In this document: positions 58,115-64,000 of the stretch, one piece after another
Numbering within the stretch: position 1 is the stretch's first letter
Layout of the letters: every line of letters starts with the position of its first letter
DNA from: Enterobacter ludwigii
GTDB taxonomy: Bacteria; Pseudomonadota; Gammaproteobacteria; Enterobacterales; Enterobacteriaceae
Direction of reading: 5' to 3'
Assembly: GCA_023023105.1 (NCBI GenBank)
Contig: CP083824.1
Span: 1,736,001-1,800,000, forward strand
Length of the DNA: 64,000 nt
The notes under the pieces: model-generated
What the model was told of the DNA's origin: nothing
Database searches by the model: none
Seen by the model: the letters and a program-made list of their open reading frames with translations, nothing else
Made by a program: the position numbers and the translations under genes

Positions 58115-58134
58115 GGAAGGGGTATGGAAAACAC

Positions 58135-58159
58135 AAAAAGGCCGCTGCTGGAGCGGCCT
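58135..58159 (-). terminator. Terminator of the repressor gene
   Basis: On the minus strand the stem AGGCCGCT / AGCGGCCT is followed by TTTTT. It lies 13 bases past the repressor stop and before the left promoter. Confidence 0.8.
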
Positions 58160-58172
58160 ATGGGGTGGAAAA

Positions 58173-58592
58173 TTATTTGATGTCGAGGTTTTTGAGGATC
58201 TGCAGGATTTCTTCTTTGCTTTTGGTTTTTATGAGGTCATTGAACGTTTCATCATAGTCCTTGACCTTATCCCGCAAATTGATGATGTGTTGCTCTTTCT
58301 CTGCATTAGGAAGCTTATCGAAGAGCTCTAGAAGCTGATGCTGCTGTGGGGATAACAATCTGTAGGATTCGGCTGATGGTGGTTCATACCCCTCATCCCC
58401 CTTAATGATCCAGCCTGGCTCCACGTTCAGTGCTGCAGCTAGTTTGAATAGGTTATCGCCCCTCGGTGAGGTTTCATCACGTTCCCACTGAGAGATTGTG
58501 ACATGGGCAACCCCAGCCTGTTTACCTAGGCTGCGCTGGGTATATTTCAAGGCAGAGCGTCGCTCTTTTATACGCTGACCGATCGTTTTCAT
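58173..58592 (-). CDS. Prophage repressor (CI-like) without a cleavage domain
   Basis: The 139-residue protein has an N-terminal HTH of the Cro/C1 type at about residues 6-62 (YTQRSLGKQAGVAHVTISQWERDETSPRGDNL). A short helical, charged tail follows. LexA-type S24 peptidase repressors have about 200-240 residues with an Ala-Gly cleavage site and a Ser/Lys pair; none is present. This resembles Gifsy-type repressors, which are removed by antirepressors rather than RecA-stimulated cleavage. It diverges from the Cro-like gene. Confidence 0.85.
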   Translation of the reverse strand: MKTIGQRIKERRSALKYTQRSLGKQAGVAHVTISQWERDETSPRGDNLFKLAAALNVEPGWIIKGDEGYEPPSAESYRLLSPQQHQLLELFDKLPNAEKEQHIINLRDKVKDYDETFNDLIKTKSKEEILQILKNLDIK

Positions 58593-58600
58593 AGTTCGGA

Positions 58601-58648
58601 AATCCTAACGCGCATTGACTCTTTTTTCCTTAACATATAAAGTTAGGA
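58601..58648. promoter_or_regulatory. Right operators and pR promoter
   Basis: Three copies of the repressor motif are seen: AATCCTAAC (58601-58609), TTCCTTAAC (58626-58634) and, inverted, GTTAGGA (58642-58648). A plus-strand promoter with TTGACT (58615-58620) and TATAAA (58636-58641), 15 bases apart, lies among them. The 77-bp gap is shared with the divergent repressor gene. Confidence 0.65.
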
Positions 58649-58669
58649 AAACTTACCAAGGAGAACCCA

Positions 58670-58882
58670 ATGAAAACCGAAGATGTAATAAAACACTTTG
58701 GGAAAAAAGCCAATGTGGCGAGAGCTCTCAACATCGCTCGATCCTCTGTCAGTGAATGGGGGGAGTTGGTCCCCGAACGACGAGCCGCGCGACTGGAAAA
58801 GATAACGGGTGGTGCATTGAAGTACGACTCAGTTTTGTATGAGCACAAAGATAACCCAAAAGATTCAAAGGAGTCTGACTGA
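58670..58882 (+). CDS. Cro-like repressor, YdaS family
   Basis: The 70-residue protein has a helix-turn-helix (KKANVARALNIARSSVSEWGELVPERRAARLEKIT) like YdaS of the Rac prophage. YdaS acts as a Cro-type repressor. It is the first gene of the rightward operon, has the strong site AAGGAGAA, and its TGA overlaps the ATG of the next gene. Confidence 0.85.
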   Translation: MKTEDVIKHFGKKANVARALNIARSSVSEWGELVPERRAARLEKITGGALKYDSVLYEHKDNPKDSKESD

Positions 58883-59331
58883 TGGAAATCAAAAAGCTGG
58901 CATGCGAACTGGAGTCCTGGGCGCAGGAAAAGGGTTGGAAGACGGTCACGCAGCTGATAACCCCGCATCACTTTGGTGATTTGCTGCTGACACTCAATGA
59001 CGTTACCGACCCTGACGAGTACGCGCGCCGACTGCACAACAACAAGCAGGTTATTCAGCGCGCCTTCAGAAACGATACGCCGAATTATCTCAAGCAGGCA
59101 GAGGCGCTGAGCTATGCGGTGCGCGCCGCGATTGATAACGAGCTGGAGCAGAAGGACTGCATGCTCTACCGGGCCGCCAGAGTGAACAAAGAATGTATCG
59201 AAGCTACCAACGCGGTATTCACCGGGAAACCGCAACCGGTAATCAGGCGTGAAACTCTGGAAGCGATAGACGCGCTGGCGCAGCTGGTGGGCGTAAAGGT
59301 TCAAATCATGAACAGCCATCGGGCTGCATAA
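58882..59331 (+). CDS. YdaT-like (CII-analogue) phage regulatory protein
   Basis: The 149-residue protein follows the YdaT plan: a short N-terminal helical part, then DPDEYARRLHNNKQVIQRAFRN leading to a long helical segment (LKQAEALSYAVRAAIDNELE) and a variable tail. YdaT of Rac is described as a tetrameric DNA-binding protein in the position of CII and is toxic when overproduced. Its TGATG junction with the YdaS-like gene supports a functional pair. Confidence 0.78.
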   Translation: MEIKKLACELESWAQEKGWKTVTQLITPHHFGDLLLTLNDVTDPDEYARRLHNNKQVIQRAFRNDTPNYLKQAEALSYAVRAAIDNELEQKDCMLYRAARVNKECIEATNAVFTGKPQPVIRRETLEAIDALAQLVGVKVQIMNSHRAA

Positions 59332-59347
59332 CGTTCTGGAGGCAACT

Positions 59348-59605
59348 ATGCGTACTTCTCAGGAATTAGCGAGCGCACTGGCAGAGCGCATGAAAAACGC
59401 GATGAATAACCGACCCGCTCAGGAGCCAGTGGATCGCCGCGGTGAAATCATTCCAGGGAAGCGGTACCGCGACGAACGCGGGCGCATGGTGACTGTTTTA
59501 CGTGCATCCCAGCTCCGCGTGTCATATCGCCGGGAGGGGCACACCGGCGTCAGTGAAACAGGGCGCCGAGAGTTTGAAATTAAGTTCACTGAGGTGAAGT
59601 CGTGA
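59348..59605 (+). CDS. DUF4222-like phage protein
   Basis: The 85-residue basic protein has the small beta-rich DUF4222 pattern DRRGEIIPGKRYRDERGRMVTV with a later YRREGH. Such genes commonly lie just before the replication gene in lambdoid phages. The function is unknown. It overlaps the next gene by 4 bases (GTGA). Confidence 0.75.
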   Translation: MRTSQELASALAERMKNAMNNRPAQEPVDRRGEIIPGKRYRDERGRMVTVLRASQLRVSYRREGHTGVSETGRREFEIKFTEVKS

Positions 59606-60555
59606 GCGTGAAATTATCTTCCTGGGTGTGGGACGGTTGTGCCGCACAGGGTGTCAAGGGCATAAAACTGCTGGTTATGGCTCGCCTGGCCGATTTTAGC
59701 TCGGATGAGGGAGTGTGCTGGCCGTCTGTTGCCACCATTGCCCGCCAGCTTGGGGCCGGGCGCAGCACTGTGATAACTGCGATAACCCAGCTTGAGGCAG
59801 ACGGATGGTTAACCCGTACCGAACGTCGAAACGGCCAGCGCAGCGGCACTAATTTATACACGCTGAATGCTGAAAAATTACGCACGGCGGCAGCATATTT
59901 TCAGGGTTCAGATTCTGAACGTTCAAAATCTGGACACCCATTAAACAAGGGGTTAGCCAACCCTGATGATTCAGATTCTGAACATTCAGGTTCTGAACGT
60001 TCAAATCCCGAACGTTCAGAAAACGCGAATAAACAGGGTTCTCAGGGTTCAGAATCTGGACACGATCCGTCAGTAACTACAGATCCATCATTAAAACAGA
60101 TCTCTTCGTCCGGAAATTCTGGCGAATCTCCAGACGGCGAAGATTCAGCCAAAAAAATACCTGCCACGAAAAAATGGGGCACACCAGAAGATCATCAATG
60201 CGCAAGCTGGATATTTTCCAGGATCCGAACCCTGTATGAACAAGCAGCCGAAACCGATGGTGAAGTTGCTCGCCCAAGAGAACCAAACTGGAACGCATGG
60301 GCAAACGAGATCCGGCTGATGCGCACTATCGACGGGCGCACGCACCGCCAGATTTGCGACATGTTCAAGCGAGTCCAGAGCGACCCGTTCTGGTGCCGAA
60401 ACGTGCTAAGCCCCGCGAAGTTGCGTGAAAAATGGGATGACCTTGTACTGAAACTGGCACCTGTCGCTCATAGCGGAGTGATGCGCAGTTCTTTTGACGA
60501 TGAATATTACAAAAACGACATTGAGGCCGCGGCAAAAGCGGGCTTCAGGGTCTGA
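59602..60555 (+). CDS. Phage replication initiator, O-like
   Basis: GTG 59602, overlapping the previous stop, gives 317 residues. The N-terminal winged helix (KGIKLLVMARLADFSSDEGVCWPSVATIARQLG) is the origin-binding domain expected of lambda O and related DnaA-like adaptor proteins. A Ser/Glu/Arg/Asn-rich low-complexity segment (about 103-150) is encoded by repeats that look like origin iterons. The C-terminal part (about 190-317) probably contacts the replicative helicase loader. Confidence 0.8.
   Translation: MSVKLSSWVWDGCAAQGVKGIKLLVMARLADFSSDEGVCWPSVATIARQLGAGRSTVITAITQLEADGWLTRTERRNGQRSGTNLYTLNAEKLRTAAAYFQGSDSERSKSGHPLNKGLANPDDSDSEHSGSERSNPERSENANKQGSQGSESGHDPSVTTDPSLKQISSSGNSGESPDGEDSAKKIPATKKWGTPEDHQCASWIFSRIRTLYEQAAETDGEVARPREPNWNAWANEIRLMRTIDGRTHRQICDMFKRVQSDPFWCRNVLSPAKLREKWDDLVLKLAPVAHSGVMRSSFDDEYYKNDIEAAAKAGFRV
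59906..60060 (+). repeat. Iteron array inside the O-like gene (candidate phage origin)
   Basis: The 13-base unit TTCTGAACRTTCA occurs at 59913, 59976 and 59991, with a variant TCCCGAACGTTCA at 60006. The last three are spaced exactly 15 bases. A dyad, GTTCAGA-T-TCTGAAC, lies at 59906-59920, and a related inverted copy at about 60046-60060. Lambda places its origin iterons in the O gene in the same way. Confidence 0.75.
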
Positions 60556-60584
60556 TCTAACTGAATTTTATCAGGAGAATATTT

Positions 60585-61259
60585 ATGGAAACCGTACTTG
60601 ATGCACTGAAAGCCATGAAAAAAGCGACATATCGCGAAGTTGCTGCCCGTCTGGATATCGAGCCTGTTGAAGCGCTGAACATGCTGCGCGAGCAGAAAGA
60701 ACAGGGGTTATGTGATTTTTACGATGGGGCATGGTCTCTTGGTACCATGCAAGAGCAGGCCAGGCAACCGACCAAACCGCAGGTAGCGGCGTCAGCATAT
60801 CAGGATCCGCGCCTGAAAGGTGATGAACCAGCACCGGTTGATGCTGTGACCATCCGCCAGCTGCTTGGAACGAGCGGCGCTATGACCACCGCGGCGCTGG
60901 CTGCAGCTGTAAATCGTAATGCCCGCGGCATGGTCTCTGTAATGCTGTCTTTTGAGCGCCAGGGCGTGGTTATCAAAAATGGGAAGGGGAAGGGCGTGAC
61001 ATGGTCTCTGCCTGGAGCCGGTGAGGCCGCAGGCGCTACAGCCGAAGCTGCGCAGCCAGAAAAAACAACTGCAGAAATTATTGAGACCATCCCGGCATTT
61101 GCTTCCCGTCCGGATGACCTGATTATTCCGTTATCCCGTTATATCTCCAGTGAAATCCGCCGAACAAAAGCGAAGCTGTCAAACCTGCAGCGTCTGCAGG
61201 GGGCTGTTCGGGAACTGCGCCGCCATAAGCATCTGCTGGAGGGGCTGGGGAATGAATAA
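60585..61259 (+). CDS. DUF1627-like phage protein
   Basis: The 224-residue protein opens METVLDALKAMKKATYREVA, which matches DUF1627 proteins, and has two winged-helix-like segments (about 8-50 and 85-130). Each resembles a small DNA-binding unit. The C-terminal helical tail is basic. The role is unknown. It follows the O-like gene by 29 bases, where a helicase or P-like gene would often be found. Confidence 0.7.
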   Translation: METVLDALKAMKKATYREVAARLDIEPVEALNMLREQKEQGLCDFYDGAWSLGTMQEQARQPTKPQVAASAYQDPRLKGDEPAPVDAVTIRQLLGTSGAMTTAALAAAVNRNARGMVSVMLSFERQGVVIKNGKGKGVTWSLPGAGEAAGATAEAAQPEKTTAEIIETIPAFASRPDDLIIPLSRYISSEIRRTKAKLSNLQRLQGAVRELRRHKHLLEGLGNE

Positions 61260-61482
61260 TTTACCGAAATGTCCTCAATGCGGCATGGCCCCTTCACTGA
61301 GGGTTCGCAGCCGGGGAATTAACTGGGGTTCAGCAGAGGTCCGCTGTTCGAACGGTTGCCCTGGCATCCGAGCGGGATTTTCGTTCCCGCCTGATGGTGA
61401 GGCAGCGGCCCGGCAGTTGCTTCAGGATAAATGGAAAGAGCTTGTGGGAGGAATCAACGATGCCACGACCAAAAACTCATGA
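61252..61482 (+). CDS. Small phage zinc-ribbon protein
   Basis: ATG 61252 overlaps the end of the previous gene by 8 bases. The 76-residue product has CPQC near the N-terminus and CSNGC about 25 residues later, a zinc-ribbon pattern like Lar-family restriction-alleviation proteins. That functional link is tentative. It overlaps the next gene by 23 bases. Confidence 0.65.
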   Translation: MNNLPKCPQCGMAPSLRVRSRGINWGSAEVRCSNGCPGIRAGFSFPPDGEAAARQLLQDKWKELVGGINDATTKNS

Positions 61483-61720
61483 AGAGCGCACGGTGATGAT
61501 TAACCGGATTATCGAACTGGTGAAAGAGCAGGGCCGTATCACGACGAAGGACGTCGTCGCGATGTTTAACCTGCACCGAACCACGGCAGAGAAGTACATC
61601 CGGATCGCCGTGCAACGTGGAGAGCTTATCCGCTACGGTCGCTGCGGTATTTTTCGTGACGATCGCGCAATCATCGAATTTGACCTGAAGCGATTTTCGC
61701 ACAGTAAGGCGGCAGTATGA
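61460..61720 (+). CDS. Small phage HTH protein (DeoR/MarR-like)
   Basis: ATG 61460, behind the site GGGAGGAATC, gives 86 residues. The centre is a winged helix-turn-helix (GRITTKDVVAMFNLHRTTAEKYIRIAVQRGELIRYGRCG). The ends are basic. It may regulate later genes. The target is unknown. Its stop overlaps the next start as ATGA. Confidence 0.7.
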   Translation: MPRPKTHEERTVMINRIIELVKEQGRITTKDVVAMFNLHRTTAEKYIRIAVQRGELIRYGRCGIFRDDRAIIEFDLKRFSHSKAAV

Positions 61721-61920
61721 GCAATATCAAAACCCATACCGGAACCATCATCACCAAAGATGGCGAGAAAACCGTGCAGTTGCGCGAGACTCCAACAACC
61801 CGGTGTGTTGGCCGCACTGAAACCTACCGGAAAACAGATGGCCGCCGTAGCGGCGCGCCGCTGACATCGCGCCGACTGATTCTGAGCAGCATTAAGCCAA
61901 TCGAAGGCGGTACTGCCTGA
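61717..61920 (+). CDS. Hypothetical small phage protein
   Basis: The 67-residue basic protein is rich in T and R (ETPTTRCVGRTETYRKTDGR). It is coupled to the preceding gene by an ATGA overlap. No family is recognised. It ends the tightly packed right operon; the following 146 bases change composition and hold a promoter. Confidence 0.6.
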   Translation: MSNIKTHTGTIITKDGEKTVQLRETPTTRCVGRTETYRKTDGRRSGAPLTSRRLILSSIKPIEGGTA

Positions 61921-62002
61921 CCTCTTTAACTAGGGCGTGCTTTGTTGAAAAGTGATCTACAAAACGAAAGGTGGCGACAATACCTTTTTTCATTTCGGTT
62001 GG

Positions 62003-62034
62003 TTGACAAAATCGAGAAAGTGCGAAAATATATG
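62003..62034 (+). promoter_or_regulatory. Promoter of the XRE-peptidase module
   Basis: A perfect TTGACA at 62003-62008 is followed by an AT-rich stretch (AAATATATG, 62026-62034) in which a -10 element can be drawn at 17-20 bases spacing. It lies 33 bases before the first gene of the module. Confidence 0.6.
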
Positions 62035-62066
62035 GTTTACGAATTCCAAAAAAAGCGAAACTTGAA

Positions 62067-62717
62067 ATGAGTGATCATCAGCTAGCACCTTGTTGGGAAT
62101 TTCAGCCCTATCTCGCTGAAAAAAATGTCCGTCAACTGTTGGCAGAAATCGCTAACGTACTTGAGCAATTGTATTACCACAAGCACACCTTAGACAGCAA
62201 TTGGTCTGAGGGTGTGAGAGCTTATGATTGGGTCAGAAATCATCTCATTCAAAGTGAAGGAACGATTCCAGGTCTTGAAATGGTATCGAAGGGTCTGGAC
62301 TATGTAGTTGCTTTAAATAAAGTACCATTGCAATTCTCCAAAGACTGTATCAACAATCCCAAGAAGCGACATCGCCTCCTTAGAAACAAAGTCGAGTGCG
62401 AGCAACTTTCTTTATTCGGTGATGTAGAAGCCGAGCAAGATATTACATGGCGAATTTTAGCAGAGCCATTTATATCCGTAGAGGAAGATGGTGAGCTGGA
62501 ATCAACACTGCCTCGTTGGGAGGTGGCGCTTGTTGGATTTAATGCATATGGTGCTCAGATAAGTATGATTTCACATCAATCTACTGCTTCAGTACCACTT
62601 ATGCCTCTTGATTCCAATACCTTCCCAGACGAAGCTGAGATTGGTAAGGCGCATCTTCGTCGTCGTAACAAAGATCAAGATTTGGATGTGAGCAGCAATG
62701 GAACATCAGGTGATTGA
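62067..62717 (+). CDS. Uncharacterised partner of an XRE-ImmA/IrrE protein
   Basis: The 216-residue protein is not recognised. It is soluble, with a helical N-terminal half (NVRQLLAEIANVLEQLYYHKH), a basic middle (NPKKRHRLLRNK), a beta-rich C-terminal third and a charged tail. There is little ribosome-binding signal. It overlaps the next gene by 20 bases, so the two are probably made together. Codon use is more AT-rich than in neighbouring prophage genes. A toxin, sensor or effector role is inferred only from the partnership. Confidence 0.75.
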   Translation: MSDHQLAPCWEFQPYLAEKNVRQLLAEIANVLEQLYYHKHTLDSNWSEGVRAYDWVRNHLIQSEGTIPGLEMVSKGLDYVVALNKVPLQFSKDCINNPKKRHRLLRNKVECEQLSLFGDVEAEQDITWRILAEPFISVEEDGELESTLPRWEVALVGFNAYGAQISMISHQSTASVPLMPLDSNTFPDEAEIGKAHLRRRNKDQDLDVSSNGTSGD

Positions 62718-63801
62718 CTTCACTGATTATCGTGGGGATAAGCTCAAGCTAGCTAGGATGGCTGTTGGGCTTTCTTGCGAAGAGTTAGCAGAGAAAATTG
62801 GCAAAACAAAACAATTCGTTAGCAAGCTCGAGAAAGGGTTTAGACCATCAGAGCAAATGTTAGAGTTAATATCTGCCGCTCTAATGATTAAACCCGATTT
62901 TCTTTTTACTGAACGGAAGTATGCATTAGAAAGTGATGTATGCCATTTTCGTAGTAAGAAATCTCGAACTCAAACGCTGACTAATAGTGTTCTAGCTAGG
63001 GCTGAGATACTTAACATTATAATTTCTGCGGTTGAAGGAGAAATAGAGTTCCCTGAAGTCAGTATCCCGGAACATCCTGGAGCTGATCTGCTGACTCCTA
63101 ATGATATAGAACGTGTGGCTGAGGATTGCCGCCGCGCCTGGAATTTAGGTCTGGGTCCAATCTCATCTATGGTTAAATTGGCAGAGAGTTTGGGCGTTAT
63201 CGTAGCCCATGTTACAGGAGTAGATGACCGTGTTGATGCTTTCACTGTCCATAATAATCGGCCAGTTATCATTAGAAACAATGTCAAAAAAAGCATCTGC
63301 AGATTTCGTTCGGATTTAGGGCATGAATTAGGCCACTTGGTTATGCATGAAGGTATAACTACAGGTGATAAGCTGACTGAATCTCAAGCTGATCGATTCT
63401 CTAGTGCTTTGCTAGTTCCGCGGTTGTCCTTCATTAAGGAGTTTCCGCGGATCAGAGGGAAGCAATTTGATTGGAACGCCTTGGTCCAATTCAAATTAAG
63501 GTGGAAAATTAGCCTTAAAATGTGCATTTATCGAGCCAGTGCTTTGGGATTACTAACCCAAGAGCAAGCAAGAACAGGCTATATGCATCTGAACTCTAAA
63601 GGGTTTACAAAAGTTGAACCAGGTGATGAACTCTTACGACCCGAAGAGCCAAGTATGTTTGCAGAAGCGATCGATATGTTGGACGATGCAACATGGATTA
63701 AAATACTTATGAAAACTGGGTTGAGCCAAGAACTAATTAGAGAATTGTTCTCCGTTAATCGACCGATTTCGAATCCTAAAAATTTTCTCCAACTTGTGTG
63801 A
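62698..63801 (+). CDS. XRE-family regulator fused to an ImmA/IrrE (M78) metallopeptidase
   Basis: The 367-residue protein begins with an HTH at about residues 14-68 (LSCEELAEKIGKTKQFVSKLEKG). It continues with an ImmA/IrrE-like domain containing the zinc motif HELGH at residues 209-213, with a further ligand in ESQADRFSSALLVPR. A C-terminal region follows. Proteins of this class cleave repressors or act as antitoxin-like components of two-gene stress or phage-defence modules. It is paired with an unknown protein and ends at its own terminator. Confidence 0.88.
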   Translation: MEHQVIDFTDYRGDKLKLARMAVGLSCEELAEKIGKTKQFVSKLEKGFRPSEQMLELISAALMIKPDFLFTERKYALESDVCHFRSKKSRTQTLTNSVLARAEILNIIISAVEGEIEFPEVSIPEHPGADLLTPNDIERVAEDCRRAWNLGLGPISSMVKLAESLGVIVAHVTGVDDRVDAFTVHNNRPVIIRNNVKKSICRFRSDLGHELGHLVMHEGITTGDKLTESQADRFSSALLVPRLSFIKEFPRIRGKQFDWNALVQFKLRWKISLKMCIYRASALGLLTQEQARTGYMHLNSKGFTKVEPGDELLRPEEPSMFAEAIDMLDDATWIKILMKTGLSQELIRELFSVNRPISNPKNFLQLV

Positions 63802-63815
63802 ATCATTCTTACAGA

Positions 63816-63838
63816 GCCCGCTGCTAGCGGGTTTTTTT
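63816..63838 (+). terminator. Terminator of the XRE-peptidase module
   Basis: The stem CCCGCT / AGCGGG with a 3-base loop is followed by seven T residues, 15 bases past the stop. Confidence 0.85.
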
Positions 63839-63906
63839 ATACCCTCGGTCGACATGAATTTAACAATTCGTGCTCTTAAAGCGTTGATCAATCTGGCTCT
63901 CAGGTG

Positions 63907-63926
63907 TACTGTATAAATACACAGTA
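63907..63926. promoter_or_regulatory. LexA (SOS) box
   Basis: TACTGT-ATAAATAC-ACAGTA fits the CTGT-N8-ACAG consensus exactly, with extended symmetry. It lies 19 bases before the start codon of the UmuD'-like gene, so that gene should be induced by DNA damage. Confidence 0.92.
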
Positions 63927-63945
63927 CTTGTCGCAGGGGGTTATC

Positions 63946-64000
63946 ATGGGTTTTCCATCACCAGCAGCAGACTACGCAGAACAGATGCTCACTATCACCA
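63946..64000 (+). CDS. umuD: UmuD'-like protein (N-terminal part)
   Basis: The visible residues, MGFPSPAADYAEQML, match UmuD from the glycine right after its self-cleavage site (CysGlyPheProSerPro). The start codon replaces the cleavage cysteine, so the product would begin as the processed UmuD' form, as in phage P1 HumD. The site CAGGGGG is well placed. The gene runs out of the window, so the catalytic residues cannot be checked. Confidence 0.8.
   Translation, partial: MGFPSPAADYAEQMLTIT

Larger units (their letters stand above)
53013..64000. mobile_element. Lambdoid prophage, left end; continues past the window
   Basis: A full early region is present: int and xis at the edge next to phoP, a left operon on the minus strand, a repressor/Cro switch, and a right operon with replication genes. 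E. coli has purB in this place. The exact left boundary lies between 53010 and 53083 and cannot be fixed without the right attachment site. No structural genes are within the window. Confidence 0.93.

Noticed and set aside
59906..60060. The short repeats in the O-like gene as a CRISPR array
   Set aside because: Units are 13-15 bases with no spacers of constant length and they keep the reading frame; iterons explain them better.

Overview
The window is chromosomal DNA of a member of the Enterobacteriaceae. Gene order from flgKL through rne, the fab cluster, ptsG, ndh, mfd, lolCDE, cobB, potABCD, pepT and phoPQ follows the Escherichia coli backbone almost gene for gene. Local differences (no fhuE beside ptsG, an MFS/LysR pair between flgL and rne, a chemoreceptor and an EAL/HDOD gene between cobB and potD) and the protein variants suggest a relative such as Enterobacter, Lelliottia or Leclercia rather than E. 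coli itself. The genus assignment is inference.

Backbone (1-53009). The flagellar hook-junction genes end at about 1.5 kb, followed by a divergent MFS transporter/LysR pair. RNase E (rne) is on the minus strand with a long leader. rluC and yceF follow, then a plus-strand run of ribosome and lipid genes: yceD-rpmF-plsX-fabH-fabD-fabG-acpP-fabF-pabC-mltG-tmk-holB-ycfH. After ptsG come cell-envelope and redox genes: hinT-ycfL-lpoB-thiK-nagZ-ycfP, ndh, ycfJ, comR/bhsA, ldtC, mfd and ycfT. The lipoprotein exporter lolCDE runs directly into nagK and cobB. A chemoreceptor and an EAL/HDOD gene diverge from each other next to the polyamine importer potABCD. pepT, a REP-associated tyrosine transposase flanked by REP pairs, the ribosomal oxygenase roxA and phoQP close this part. 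Several regulatory sites are readable: Mlc and SgrS sites at ptsG, an FNR box at ndh, a CRP-like site at bhsA, a LysR-type dyad and many intrinsic terminators.

Prophage (from about 53.05 kb to the right end and beyond). A lambdoid prophage begins immediately upstream of phoP. Its minus-strand left operon holds int, xis, a DUF4060 protein, a protein like the N-terminal part of RecE without a visible nuclease, and several small proteins. The control region has a short repressor with no cleavage domain, a YdaS-like Cro, a YdaT-like protein, and left and right operators that share a CCTAAC motif. The plus-strand right operon holds DUF4222 and an O-like replication protein with iterons inside its gene, then DUF1627 and small zinc-finger and HTH genes. 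A more AT-rich two-gene module follows, with its own promoter and terminator: an uncharacterised protein plus an XRE-ImmA/IrrE metallopeptidase. The window ends at a near-ideal LexA box in front of a UmuD'-like gene.

Most promising for follow-up: the XRE-peptidase module, the RNA hairpin that buries a small-ORF start, the in-gene iterons, the RecE-like protein without nuclease, the missing PhoP box next to the prophage edge, and the combination of an uncleavable repressor with an SOS-controlled UmuD'-like gene. No tRNA, rRNA or CRISPR array was seen.
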